Source: Paulownia fortunei
Taxonomy: Eukaryota; Streptophyta; Magnoliopsida; Lamiales; Paulowniaceae
Assembly (NCBI GenBank): GCA_019321725.1
Contig: CM033108.1
Location: 16,815,799-16,879,798 of the forward strand
DNA: 64,000 bases
Direction: 5' to 3'
The position numbers were made by a program, and so were the translations under genes. Each line of letters starts with the position of its first letter. Positions within the stretch are counted from its first letter, which is position 1. Shown here in pieces: positions 12,760 through 24,757 of the stretch. The notes below the pieces were generated by a model that ran no database searches, was not told where the DNA came from, and was given only the letters and a program-made list of their open reading frames with translations.

Positions 12760-13785
12760 CACCTCATACCTCCATCCCATCTGACTATACCGCTCTTTTT
12801 CTCCCCACTACTGGTGCCCCTTGTTGATGCCAGCACTATTGCTAGTTCTCCTCACCTCGGTAATCCCCACCCACCCCTATATGCTTATCTCTAATGGCTC
12901 AATTTGCTATATCCCATTTATGACTACTGCTTCCACGGTAGACCCAACCCCTCCCTCTTCTTCGCCCAGTCTATCTTATCTTAAGCTTAAGCGCTCTGAC
13001 CCACCGTGCCGCTCTTACACCACCGTGGCTCAGGCGATGGTCCACTTAGAATCCTTTCTCCTCACCGCGAGCCATCAGGAAGTCTTTTCTTTCTGAAGCT
13101 CTCTCATAGCTCAATTTTGTTGTTCTATTTTTAGGGTAGGAAGTCTTTTTCTTTCGAATTATGAAATCTCCTAACTTGCTGCTCCTCTCATTTTTTTTCT
13201 TTTGGGGGGGGAGGGAGGAGTTTTCCCATGGCCTTCCTACACTAAAAAAAAACCTCCACCGTCATTATTAGTTCCTTGCTCTTGTGGGAAAATTACTATC
13301 TAGAGTATCAACTTAAAATATATCTTTATCTTCATTTTTTTGAAGGTTTTCCTATAAGGACCTTCAAACGGTCAATGGGTTTTGTTCCCACTTGGAATCA
13401 TCTATTGCCCTAGTTTGGATTCGGCTTCCTGAATTGCCTATCCACCAGTTTGATAAAACTACTTTGAGAGCAATGGTAAGCTAGCTTAGCATGCTTATTA
13501 GGATGGATGAACCTACAACCAACAAAATAAGAGTGAGCGTTGCTCGAATTTGTATGGAGATAGATCTCAAGGAAGAAATAAAACATAGTGTGTGTATTGT
13601 ACAATGCTCTAAAGTCTATACTAAACAAGTTATTTATGAAAACTACCTTAAATATTGTGTTCATTGTTCGCATGTGGGGCATGACATAGCATAGTGCTAT
13701 GTGAAGGGAAATGCTCCTAAATTGCCTAGGAGAAACAACAAAATAGAAGTTTAGATTTTGATCACAAAAACACAAGCAAAACAAA
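12760..13785 (+). pseudogene. LINE (non-LTR) ORF1 remnant with CCHC knuckle
   Basis: Locally more GC-rich than its surroundings, with C/T-rich sequence at 12,770-13,130 like a LINE 5' region. 13,400-13,470 translates to VWIRLPELPIHQFDK in one frame, and 13,491-13,694 continues LIRMDEPTTNKIRVSVARIC, then YCVHCSHVGHDIA. These are the DUF4283 and zinc-knuckle blocks of plant L1-type ORF1 proteins: VWIRLPxLP, 'ARICMEIDL' and CxxCxxxGHxxxxC. A stop replaces a knuckle-adjacent residue at 13,692-13,694. No RT domain is present and no poly(A) end is seen, because the copy is cut at about 13,785 by copia LTR sequence. Confidence 0.65.
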
Positions 13786-14253
13786 GCAAAGGACTAATCG
13801 TGTAGTATCGTAACATGAAAATTCTTATTTTAACAAATAACATTTCCAATTAATTTTTTTTCAGTGGGCCTATTCAATGCACTTGTTCTCTAACAATCAC
13901 CCGCATACACGCACTAGCATCACTATGCCAATATCCATGGAAAGAGATATCCTTTTCATGCGAGCATGCGTATGTGAGTCTATTGGGCTATTCGATGTCT
14001 TATCTCAAAAAGCCCTCAACTCAAAACTTATTTTAAGATCAAATCTATAGAGACATATTCCATGATCAACATCAAGTGCATGACCATGCTCCATAGCTAA
14101 GTTTTTCTAGGGCCTTTATCTAATTACTATATACAATTAAAAAATAAAGAAATTTACCTATTTTATTAATATGATTTGAAAAAGATTATTTTTATAAATA
14201 CAAGAGTATAAAAGACGCCCAATGTAATTAGCGCACCGGGCACTACTCTAACA
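13786..14253 (-). mobile_element. copia 3' LTR, first ~470 bases only
   Basis: Minus-strand LTR beginning TGTTAGAGTAGTGCCCGG at 14,253. The adjacent 14,254-14,265 is the polypurine tract (TATGTGGGAGAG on the minus strand), the expected primer for plus-strand synthesis. The LTR stops at about 13,786, within the block that reads 'GACTAGTCC' in other copies, where LINE sequence begins. Confidence 0.75.
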
Positions 14254-14267
14254 CTCTCCCACATACC

Positions 14268-15103
14268 CTAATACCAATTGCCCATGTACTTTAGGTCCAT
14301 CTTCTCAAAATGCCTATCGAATACCTTATGCACTACGGGTTTGGTCAGTAGGTCTGCTATATTTTCTGCCAAAGTGACTCTATCCACTACATCGTCGTCT
14401 CTACCAATGATCTCTCTAATTAGATAGTATTGCCTCATGATGCGCTTGGATCTTTGATAAGATCTTAGCTCTTTTGCTTGCGTAATAGGTCCGTTGTTAT
14501 CACAGTATATCAATACAAGATCAACAATGGATGGAACCACACCAACTCTTGGATGAAGTTCATCATCCAAACAGCTTCCTTTGCTGCATCACATGTAATA
14601 ATGTATTTAGTTGCGGTGGTAGAATTAGCGGTCATCTCCTTCCAACTGACCGCGTCATCGTTTATAGTGAATACATATCCAGACATAGACTTTGAGTTCT
14701 CTATATTAGACTAAAAATAAGAATTATTATAGCCTTTTAGTTTCAGTTCTCTAGAGTCGTATACAAGAAAGATATCCTTAGTTCTTCTCATGTACTTAAG
14801 GATCATCTTTGCGGTCTTCTAGTGTTGCTCATGTGGATTGGACTAATATCTGTTTGTGATACTCGGAGCATATGGGACATCAAGCCTCATAGCATACCAT
14901 ACATTATGCTTCCAATGACAGATGCATAAGGTATGCGGGTCATCCTTTCTCTCTCATCAGGAGTCTTAAAAAACATACCATTGAGAGAGAAACGCTATGA
15001 CTCATTAGCAAGAATCCTTGTTTGGATTCCTCCATGTTAAACCTCTTTAGCATTTTATCTATGCACATAGATTGGGATAGCCCGATCATCCTTCTAGACC
15101 TAT
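14268..15103 (-). pseudogene. copia RNase H and RT C-terminus remnant
   Basis: 14,268-14,570 encodes the polyprotein end in one frame: VDLVLIYCDNNGPITQAKEL, then the ENIADLLTKPVVHKVFDRHF region and YMGNWY, ending next to the polypurine tract. 14,600-14,900 carries the upstream RNase H blocks in shifted frames, and 14,940-15,103 the end of RT (SQSMCIDKMLKRFNMEESKQ). The coding continues at 18,150 beyond the inserted solo LTR. Confidence 0.8.
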
Positions 15104-18100
15104 TGTCACAACCTCCCAACAATATGTATAAATATATATATAAACAACCTGTGCAACATAATTTGTGCACGTATGCATGTGTATAACTTTTTTTTCTACT
15201 CAGTTGAATAAAACATTGATAAAAGTAAAGTGCTTTCATATCATGTAACACTGTATATACATAGGTAGTTATTAAACATTAACCAAGTCTATCAAAACCA
15301 TCACAAACCCAAACTCTCTATCACAAAGGAGTTTTGAAAGTGATATATAGGATAAAGTCACTAATATAATACAATAACTGTAAAATGAAAAACACAGCCC
15401 ACAAAGTAGCCCAACAGGTCATCATCCAAGTACATTGATCTTTGAAAGCCTGTAGGAGCTCCACTGCCAGCCAGTAAACCAAAGGTCTCAAGTCTCACCA
15501 TGATCACCTACAATGCATGAACTACATGAGCTAACGCTCAATAAGTAAAAATCATGCATGACAAGAGTATGATATAAAATCTTATGCAACTCAACTCTAA
15601 GATATGATGCTATAAATGTATCAAATTGAGTACTCATAAATCAAAGAGCTTTTATAAAAAATCACTTCATTTATTGGGCCCTTGGCCCACTTACTATGTA
15701 CCGGATAGAGCTCTAAATAACATCAATAATCACATGGCCATAAACAAATTGACTCAATCCAAGGGCCATCTCTTGGGATCACCCGAGGTCCACCCCTTGT
15801 CTTCTCCTGTGATTCTCTAGAAGTCTTCCCACTGGCGGAGTCAATAAGGGCACAGTCAAGTGGTCCACCCTCTCGTGACCACCAGAGGCACACCCCCTGT
15901 CAACACTCATGGCACACCAAAATATCATATAACCATGCCTCGCATGCCTCGGTACACTAGTAGTGGCCAACCAAAATATTTTTTTTCTGAAAACCATGTC
16001 TCAAATCATATCGTGCATGCAAGAACCTCCACTATACTCATATGACGTGCATGCACATGTAAATGCTCATGAATGGTATGTTCAATAAGAAATGCTAGTC
16101 ATCTTGCTCTCAACATGTTTCAAGAATCAGAGACTTTCAGTCAAATTTAATATCATCAACACATTAGGTATACATGCTTCAAGACATACTATGTTCTTGC
16201 ATTGTAGTTGCAAATGGATCTTTACTTACCTTTCACTTGGTTGGTGGCTTAGTCTAGATTTGTTTATTGTTCCTCTCTAATCTTAGATGTAAAATATCCT
16301 ATAATATTACCCAACATCAAGTGCCATTCCCAATTTGGTAAGTTGAAAGGATAAAATATCATACTAAGACCTTAAACACCAAGCTATCTAAGTAACAATC
16401 ATGCTTTCACAAACTAGAACCCAATCTAGTCCCTCAAATGCCTTAATTTCTCATCTTAGATACATGTAAACATCATATAATTGAAGTAATATAACTCTAA
16501 TATCATGTACCTAATTGTTACCACTCAATAGCAACATGTCTAGGTTGAAATATGCTAAGTTATAAAAAGGAGTAGATTCACATTTTCATATTTTCTTGCT
16601 GTCAAATTTAGTTTCATGATAATTTTGACATACCTAAGCATATCCAATCACTCCCAAATTTTTACCACACTTAGATAACATGTATATCAATGTAACCATA
16701 TCATAGAATTGCTAAAAATTATGGATAAAGCTTCACAAGTTCAGCTCTCTTCATGACATACTGAAACAGATTGTTTTCCTACTGTGACAGTTTTGCACAC
16801 TTCATGACATTAATGGTTTTGGCACCCTTAAGTATGTTCAATCACTCCAAAATTTTCACCATAATTAGATAACATATATAAGGAGACAACCAGGTCAAAG
16901 TAATACCAAAACTACTGGATTTATTGATGTAAAACCAGAACCATTCATATAGGAAAGAATCTAAATTTCAAAGAAGACAGTTTTGAGCACCTCTTTAATT
17001 TTCACACTATATTACAATTTATAACCTCTCTAAACTTACTTACATCACCTAGACTCATATATAAACACATATATGATGAAATACACAGGTTTTAATCAAG
17101 TTATTATACCTATATAAAGCATAAATATAAAAAAATCAGCAAGTATACAGTTTCTGTCCCTAGTGATTTTTATTGTGATTTTGCAACTAAAAATCCTTCT
17201 TTTGTGAATTATAAGACTACACATAACATCCTAACATGATTATAATTAATAATAGAAGCTTTAAAAATCATAAACCCTAAAAAAATTCAAGAACTTAAAT
17301 CAAAAACATGAATTATAGCTCACCTATGCATAGATTTTAGATTCAACTTGCTCCTCCTTACTTCCCTTTGCTTCCTTCACTTTTTTTCTTTACTTGGAAT
17401 TACTTGAGAGAAATTTATAACATTCAATATGAAGGTTTTGGAAGTGAAATAGATCAGAAAATAGTTTTTGGTCGTAGCTCAAGGATAGAAATGAAGAAAG
17501 GTTGAGGTGGAAGCTTGAGGTGGCAAAGCTTGAGGTGTCAAGTTGTGTTCAAATCTGATATTTTTAACACCTTATACAGACCTAATATAGTGTTTCTCCT
17601 TACTTATTTATCTATGTACAACCTACTTTGATCTCCATATGATCGGATAATACATTATGCCCTAATTTCTTAACCATTCATTTGATCTCCAAACCGATCG
17701 ACATTCGATTCTTAAATGGTTGTCTAGTTTCATTTTCTAAAATCACATGCACATATGAACCTTGTATTATGACACTTAAATTATATTATATCATGTACGA
17801 TATCCCAAGTATGTTAATCTATGGATGTATACCTTTAAAACACCTCGATCAAATTGAATTGAATTATATAAGCTTACTAGTGACATCTTTAACACTTCTA
17901 AAATTATAACATACAACCTATGAATATCCATTATATTGATCCATATATTCTTTATCTTATCTAAATATAGAATCACTTAATTAGGTTGTAGGATCTCAAC
18001 CACTAACATCAAGTGATAGCGTTGGAGGTATAATGATTAAGAATGCTATAAAAGATGCGATGTAGATGTTAATGCAAATTAGCATATAAGTAGCATATAG

Positions 18101-18149
18101 TGCATGAATCATATTGGCCAAGTGAGTAGTGTGAGGCTTGGGTATTACA
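15104..18149 (-). mobile_element. Solo Ty3-gypsy LTR (family B), TSD CCTAT
   Basis: A 3,046-bp insertion starting TGTCACAACCTCC and ending GGGTATTACA, flanked by CCTAT at 15,099-15,103 and 18,150-18,154. The copia RT sequence is continuous if insert and one TSD are removed. Family B copies occur at 33,574-35,068, 36,179-39,051 and 42,542-44,821, the last being the LTR of a recognisable gypsy element, which fixes its identity and orientation (minus). No internal coding region. Confidence 0.85.
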
Positions 18150-18960
18150 CCTATCTCTATAGATCTTTATTCCAAGAATAAAGGATGCTTCTCCTAAATC
18201 CTTCATGGGCAACTGGTTAGGCAACTAAGTCTTAGTTGACTGCAGCATCCCTCCATCATTCCCAATGAGTAGGATTTTATTAACATATAACATAATAAAT
18301 GTCACTACGCTCCTACTAACCTTCTTATAGATATATGGTTCATCCGGATTTTTCTAAAAATCAAATGATTTGATTGCTTCCTCAAACCAGATGTTCTATC
18401 TTCGAGAAGTCTGCTTGAGTCCATAACCATATCTCTAGAGCTTGAAAACCTATTGCTCACTCCCTCTGGATATAAAGCCTTCTGGCTGCCTCATACAAAC
18501 TAAGGAAAATGGTCTTCACATCCATCTACCATATCTCATAGTCATAATACGCTGATATAGCTAGCTATATCCAAATGGATTTAAGCATCGATACTGGCAA
18601 GAAATTTTCCTCATAATCAATTCCTTACTTTCGAGTATAACCTTTCACGACCAGTCATACTTTATAGGTCACTATCACTCCATTTACTTCAAGCTTCCGT
18701 ATTGTGGGTCCACCAAGGTTTATACCTTGTTGGAGTAAATGGAGTCTATCTCGGATTGCAAGCGTATTATAAACTTCCTGAGTCAATTTCCAACATGCCT
18801 CTCCATAAGTCCATGGATCACTATCTAAGAAGAGATTCTCCTTGTTCTCTAAGAAAGAGCCATATTTCTCAGGTATCTTCGAGATCTCTTGGGACATTAT
18901 GTGTCTGAAGGCCCAGCCTCAACTGGTTGGCCTGTTACCACATCTATTGGGAGGCTCTGT
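18150..18960 (-). pseudogene. copia reverse transcriptase remnant
   Basis: Minus-strand RT, right of the solo LTR. 18,655-18,897 covers the N-terminal RT lead-in (TYGEACWKLTQEVYNTLAIRD...) as far as GGPTIRKLEVNGVIVTYKV. In the family this corresponds to 'LVDPPxGIxPIGCKWVYK'. The block equivalent to DVKTAFLNG lies near 18,500-18,540 in another frame. Several stops and frameshifts. Confidence 0.7.
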
Positions 18961-19159
18961 AGTTTTTAAGTTTCTTCAAGTTCCATGACTTCGCAATTTC
19001 TATCCAATAGAAGCTCGTCCCCTAAGAAGGTGGGATTCCTTAAAACAAACACCTTTTATTCTGAGGGATCGTAGAAGTAGTCCAATAGATTCTTTTGAAT
19101 ACCCCACAAACTTGTATAAACTAGATCTTATATCTAATTTATCTCCCATTTGCTACTTT

Positions 19160-19760
19160 ACATAAGTATCACACCCCCAACCCTAAGGTATTTGTAAGAG
19201 GGTGGTTTCCCATACCATATCTCTTATGGTGCTTTGGGCACCAACTTTGATGGCACTCTATTTAATAGATATGTCGTCGTTTCTAGAGTACAACCCTAAA
19301 AAGAAAGAGTAAGCCCAATGAAACTCATCATTGATCGAACCATGTCTAACAAGGTTTGATTCCTATGCTCTGTAACTTCGTTGAGTTAAGGAGTAGCAAG
19401 AGGTGTCCACTGAGAAAGAATCTCATTCTCTTTTAGATAATCAAGAAACTGTGTGCTCAAATATTCACTTTCTCGATTTGGTTGAAGAGCCTTGATACTT
19501 AACCTAATTTGTTTCTCCACCTCGCATCTGAATTCTTTAAACTTTTTAAAAACTTCAGATTTATAATAAGATAAACATATCCGTACCTAGAATAATCATC
19601 AATAAAGATTATGATGTAGTGATAGTTCCCACGAGCACTAACACTTAGTAGCCCGTATACATTCGAATGGATCAAATCCAATAGATCTTTACCTCATTCT
19701 ACTTGTTCGACAAATGGTCATCTTTCCCTTGAGACATGGCTCACAAGTTGGTATTCCTTG
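19160..19760 (-). pseudogene. copia integrase remnant
   Basis: 19,499-19,681 reads the start of the integrase core (LIHSNVYGLLSVSARGNYHY, then FIDDYSRYGYVYL). The pre-integrase C-terminal Cys block is just right of it near 19,690-19,750 (ASCLKGKM-like). The rest (19,160-19,490) holds the D-D-35-E region and C-terminal part in broken frames. Homologous to 5,600-6,420 on the plus strand. Confidence 0.75.
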
Positions 19761-20105
19761 CTCTTTCGAAAGATTGAGCAATTGATCCAACTTAAAGATG
19801 TGACCAAATCTAGCATGCCATAAGAGTTGAGAACTATGATTATCTTAGTTTATTTTATTTTTTTGAACATGGATAAAGGAGTTATATGGAGTAATAGAAT
19901 ATAAACCATTCATCAATATGCTAGGGGTAATCAAAACTGAATCTCTAAAAATGGAACAACTTCTGTGTTTTATTGAAAAAGTATAACCTTCTCCATCTAA
20001 AATAGGAATGGAGATAATGTTCTTAACTATCTCTAGAACATAAAGATAATTTTTTTAAAACTAAAACTATTCCATTTCCTAAAGCTAAGTTGGCATTTCC
20101 TATGG

Positions 20106-21080
20106 CTAGTGCAACAACTTTGCTCCATTCCCCAGCCACAGGATCGTCTCTCCTCTACTTAGCTTCCTATTTCTTGCCATCACCTGTAAATTATTACAAA
20201 GATGAAACCCACAATTGATATCTAATACCCAAGAAGCATTGTTAACTGATAATTTAAGTGCAACAAAATAAATACCTAAACTCTTCGGGCTTGCGAGGTA
20301 CTCCTTGCAGTTCCTCTTCCAATGCCAATATTTGCTGCAGTAGTGGCACTTATCATCAGTCCTGTTGGAACTTTTGCAGATACTACTAGTTGTCTTCATG
20401 GCTTTGGACTTTGAGGAATGCTTTCCTCTCCCCTTCTTCCTCTTGGGCTTTCCAGCCTTTGAGTTAGATGAGGATCTAACAAGCATGACCGGCTTGTCTT
20501 CTTCATAGTGGACTCAGCCGTCTTCAACATGTTAACCAAATCAACAAAGCTAGTTTCTATCTTAATCAAGTTGAAGTTGGCAATAAAGGTGTCAAACGAT
20601 GGAGGCAAAGACTATAAGATGAGATCGAAATAGAGCTCATTATCCATAACGACTCCAAGTGACTCGAGCCTTTCAATCAGGCCTATCATTTTCAATCCAT
20701 GATCATAGACTAAAGGTCTTGAAAATCTCCTTCGATATCTAATACCTTGCCTGCCTAGTATGTTCACCATACAACTTTTGTAGGTTAAAACAGATATCAT
20801 GCACATGCACATGTGCCTCGTGTTATCTCTGAAACTCATTTGACATTGTTGCCATCATATAGCATTGTGCTTGCAGATCATCATCAACAAGCTTGTGATA
20901 ATGCACAAGCTCATCCTTAATAGCATCCATCGGCTCGATTGATGGTGAAATCACATCGAGAATGTAATTTTCAAACTACAAAACAATCCGAAGGTTGCTC
21001 AACCAATTAACATAGTTGGGACCAGTTAATTTATTAGCTTCTAAGATAGATGCAAGTGGATTTTTAGCCATTCATAGACA
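20106..21080 (-). pseudogene. copia gag and protease remnant
   Basis: Three overlapping frames give one gag. 20,612-20,839 and 20,396-20,608 are capsid pieces (MPPSFDTFIANFNLIK). 20,106-20,486 has a basic linker, a CCHC knuckle (CHYCSKYWHWKRNC: spacing C-X2-C-X4-H-X4-C kept, the usual Gly before His replaced by Trp), and the protease block ASWVLDINCGFHLCN. The protease catalytic D-T-G has become D-I-N, so the enzyme would be inactive even if the frame were restored. Confidence 0.8.
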
Positions 21081-21860
21081 ATCTACAAAATTTAAACGAG
21101 GCAAAAAATTAACATTCTTTCAAAAAACATATTCATTTATAACAAGGTCTTTAGCAATAAATATCTTCCACTATTTTATTTGAATTCCATCACGCCTAAT
21201 GGCAATTTAGGAAATTTCATTTCCTAGTGGGCTTGAGGCCTAATTAATGTGTCGTGTGCCCCAGTTTTATGAGCCCATCAAACATAATGAAAGGTAGTTA
21301 ACTTTTAACGATTTCATCTCCATGCAATCCTTAGGATATTTTACCTTACTTATTCCTATATACTCCAATTTTATGAGCCCATATGGTACTAACTGTCAAA
21401 CAAGACCCATCAAACCTCCTTGTAGATGAAGCATCAAAATATTCCATAACTCATGGCCAATGTAGAGATGAGTCCATCCCATGGGCATCGCCATGCTTAG
21501 TAGAGATCACCACTTCCATTACAGAGTAATTCCTTGACTCGTGGCCAAAGATAAAGTAAGGTAACATCATCATGTTGTCTACTTTTGATTGTAGGCATGG
21601 ATTATTGGGTCTAACCCAACTTTATATTTTCTTGAAATCAGAATTTTAAAAATTCATTTACTTGATTTTAATTCAAATAGGGTATTTATTTTAAACAAGA
21701 CTTTATCACTTTTAGTCTTAGTTTATTTATGTGTTTGCATTTAATTAACGACAACCATATCATTTGAAAATATTAAATAAACCTTATGCATGTATCTGAT
21801 ACGTACATGACTCGAATGATTATAGGCCAATCTTATGGATCCATTTAAGCCAAAAATAGA
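21081..21860 (-). other. copia leader sequence left of the nested LTR
   Basis: Non-coding part of the minus-strand copia element between gag and the solo LTR. It corresponds to 3,600-4,560 of the plus-strand element (shared phrases such as GTCGTGG and the repeated 'GGCCATGAGTCGTGG' type stretch). No genes seen. It continues at 24,758. Confidence 0.5.
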
Positions 21861-21865
21861 TGTAG

Positions 21866-24752
21866 TGTAACACCCCCATTACTACACAACTAGATATATA
21901 CTATAATTTGACATGATAGAACCTGTGTGCATGCATGGAATATTTTCTTTTTTGTAACACTATAAGAAAAGATAAAACACTTCTTACATGCACAACCGTA
22001 TTTAAAATACTTTATAACACATGTCATGTATATAACAGGATCGGTATTTATATAAAAGCTCAACACCCACAACGACCCAATATTTACATACTTATTTACA
22101 GTAAAGTTTTAAAAGCGAAATATAATACTAGTCTAAAAATATAATACAACAGACTCAAAATATAACAAGCCAACAAAATAGCCCAACAGGTTGTCATCCA
22201 TGTACACACTCTCTTAGACACCTGCAAGAGCTCCAACCACTGCCCAACCAATAAAAGATGTTTCAGGTATCATCGTACTCACCTATAATGCATAAACTAT
22301 ATGAGCTAACGCTCAGCAAGTAAAGATTATGCATGTCAAAGAATAATCCACAATATCAAGTCATGTAACTCAAAATGCTATGCTCACAATGCAATTTTAT
22401 GCATCAAAATATTTCTCTCAAAATCATTTCTTTCTTGGGCCCCTGACCAACGCTACTATCCCATGCACCGGAAAAGAGCTCTGTACACCGCCATAATCCA
22501 ATGGCCAATAATCATATAAGCATGCAAATCCATGCATACTCATACGCATGCAAATCCATGCACGCGAACCTGCAAATCCATGCATAAAATCATGCAAATC
22601 CATGCATGCTTTGGTGCACTAGTAGTGGTCAGCAAAATATTTTCCTTTCTCTGAATCATGCCGTGCAATGCAAGATTTATCATAATGCTCGTATATGATG
22701 CATGCACATGCTAATGACAATGCCCATGTATGTATGCTCAATGGAGAGCCCTCTACTATGCACATATGATTTATGATATTACATATAATTCACACATCTA
22801 CTATGTCTATGCATTGTAGTTGCAAATGAATCTTTACTTACCTTTTACTTGGTTGGTGGCTTAGTCTAAATTTGTTTAGTATTCCTCTCCAACCTTAGAT
22901 GTAAATTAGCCTGTAATATTACCCAACATCAAGCACCATTCCCAATTTGGCAAGTTGAAAGCACAAAATCTCATACTAGACCTTAAACACCAAGCTATAA
23001 GCTAAGAATCAAGCTTTCACAAACTAGAACCCAATATAGCCCCTCAAATACCTCAATTTCTCATCTTAAATACATGCAAACATCATGTAATTGAATTATT
23101 ATAACTCTAATAGCATGTACCTAATTGTTAACACTCAATAGCAACATGTCTAGGTTGAAACATGCTAAGTGATCAAATGTGGCAGATTCACATTTTCATA
23201 TTTTCTTGCTGTCAAGTTTAGTTGCATGATAATTTTAACATCCCTAAGCATATCCAATCACTCCAAAATTTTTACCACACTTAGATAACATGTATATAAA
23301 TGTAACCATATTATATAATTGATAAAAATCATGGATATAGCTTTTCAAGTTCAGCTCTCTTCACGACATACTGAAACAGATTGTTTCCTACCGTGACAGT
23401 TTTGCACACTTCATGACATTAATGGTTTTGGCACCATTAAGTATATTCAATCACTCCAAAATTTTCACCATACTTAGATAACATATATAAGGAGACAACC
23501 AGGTCATATTATTACCAAAAATAATGGATTTAGCTCCCTTAATTCAGTTTCCTTCACAGCACACCAAAACAGATTTTGCTATTTTGGCAGTTTGAGTGTT
23601 TCTCCAATATCATTCTCTATTTCAATTTCCAACTGATAAAACTTCATTCCAATACTCTTAACTCATATATGGTCATGTAAATGGTAATAATTATATGTTT
23701 ATTCAACATACCATACACTTTGAAGCCTAAAACACAAGAAAACAGTAAGATGACAATTTCCGCCACAAGTATTTCCTATTAAGTGTTTGTGATCAAAAAC
23801 CCTTTCTTTGTGCACCAAAGTCAGAGATATTGAAAGCTTAATAAACCATAAAACCATTCATAATAATCTGAAAACCAAAGGCAAAATCGTAGATAAGTGT
23901 TACCTATGCAGATTTTGAGGCTAACTTGATGGTAATCACTTCTTCTTTGCTTTTCTTGCTTTTATTTCAACTTGGAATCAATTTGGATCACTTGGAGACC
24001 TTAAGGTGTGTGTTTGGAAGATGAAAATAACTGAAATGAGGGTCTGTTCGTTGCTTAAGGGTGAAGGGTTTGAGGTGTTAGCTTGAGGTGTTAGCTTGAG
24101 ATGTTAGCTTAAGCTTAATAAGAAAGCATGAGGTGGCAAGTAAATGGCAAATCTGATTTTCTCCCTTATCTTGCAGCCCTAATCTTGTGTGTCTCACCTA
24201 TTTTTATTTGGTTGCAACCTATCTTAGTCATTATTCATTCCCATAGTTATTTTCTATGTCCGTTCATTTGATCTCCAAACCGATTCACATCCGATTCTTA
24301 ACGAAATATCAAGTTTGCATTTCTAAAATCATATGCATATATGGGTCTTGTAATAGGACACTTAAATCACATTATATCATGTCTAATATCCCAAGTATTT
24401 TAATTTACAAATATATACTTTTGAAATAACTTGATCAAATCAAATTAAACCATATAAGCTTACTAGTAACACTTTTAACACTTCCAAAATTATAACTTAT
24501 ATATCCCATCTATATCTAATATTGATCCACCTCATTTTCTTCTTACTTCAATATAAAATCAACTACTTAGATTAGAAAATTCAATAACTAATACCATGCA
24601 AGAACTTCAGAATTTAGTTTAATATTCAAGAATGTCGTATAAAATAAAATAAATTATGCAATGTCAATAGAAATGCAAATAGCATATAAAATTAACACGT
24701 AATGCATGAATTATATTTGGCCATGTGAGTAGTAAGAGACTTGGGTATCATA
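21866..24752 (-). mobile_element. Solo Ty3-gypsy LTR (family A), TSD TGTAG
   Basis: A 2,887-bp insertion that starts TGTAACACCCCC and ends GGGTATCATA, flanked by TGTAG at 21,861-21,865 and 24,753-24,757. It is closely related along its whole length to the LTRs of the element at 54,761-62,011 and to the LTR starting at 63,427. The terminal CA has mutated to TA. It carries the CATGCA cluster (22,521-22,610). No internal region, so it is a solo LTR. Confidence 0.87.
22521..22610. repeat. CATGCA-rich minisatellite in family A LTR
   Basis: Seven CATGCA hexamers in 90 bases, most in repeats of ATGCAAATCCATGCA. CATGCA is the core of the plant RY/Sph element bound by B3 transcription factors of the ABI3/FUS3/LEC2 group. 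The cluster is conserved in the other family A LTRs (55,388-55,476 and 59,779-59,866). Function is not shown by sequence. Confidence 0.7.
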
Positions 24753-24757
24753 TGTAG

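Noticed and set aside
12821..13096. 91-residue ORF starting MLMPALLLVLLTSVIPTHPY, resembling a signal peptide
   Set aside because: No conserved mature domain; the region is C/T-rich LINE 5' sequence, so the hydrophobic start is a composition effect.
13410..13784. 124-residue minus-strand ORF
   Set aside because: It lies opposite the LINE ORF1 remnant, whose plus-strand frames carry recognised motifs; this is a shadow.
22521..22610. CRISPR-like array of spaced repeats
   Set aside because: Units are short, irregular and palindromic CATGCA words in a plant LTR, with no spacers of constant size and no cas genes.
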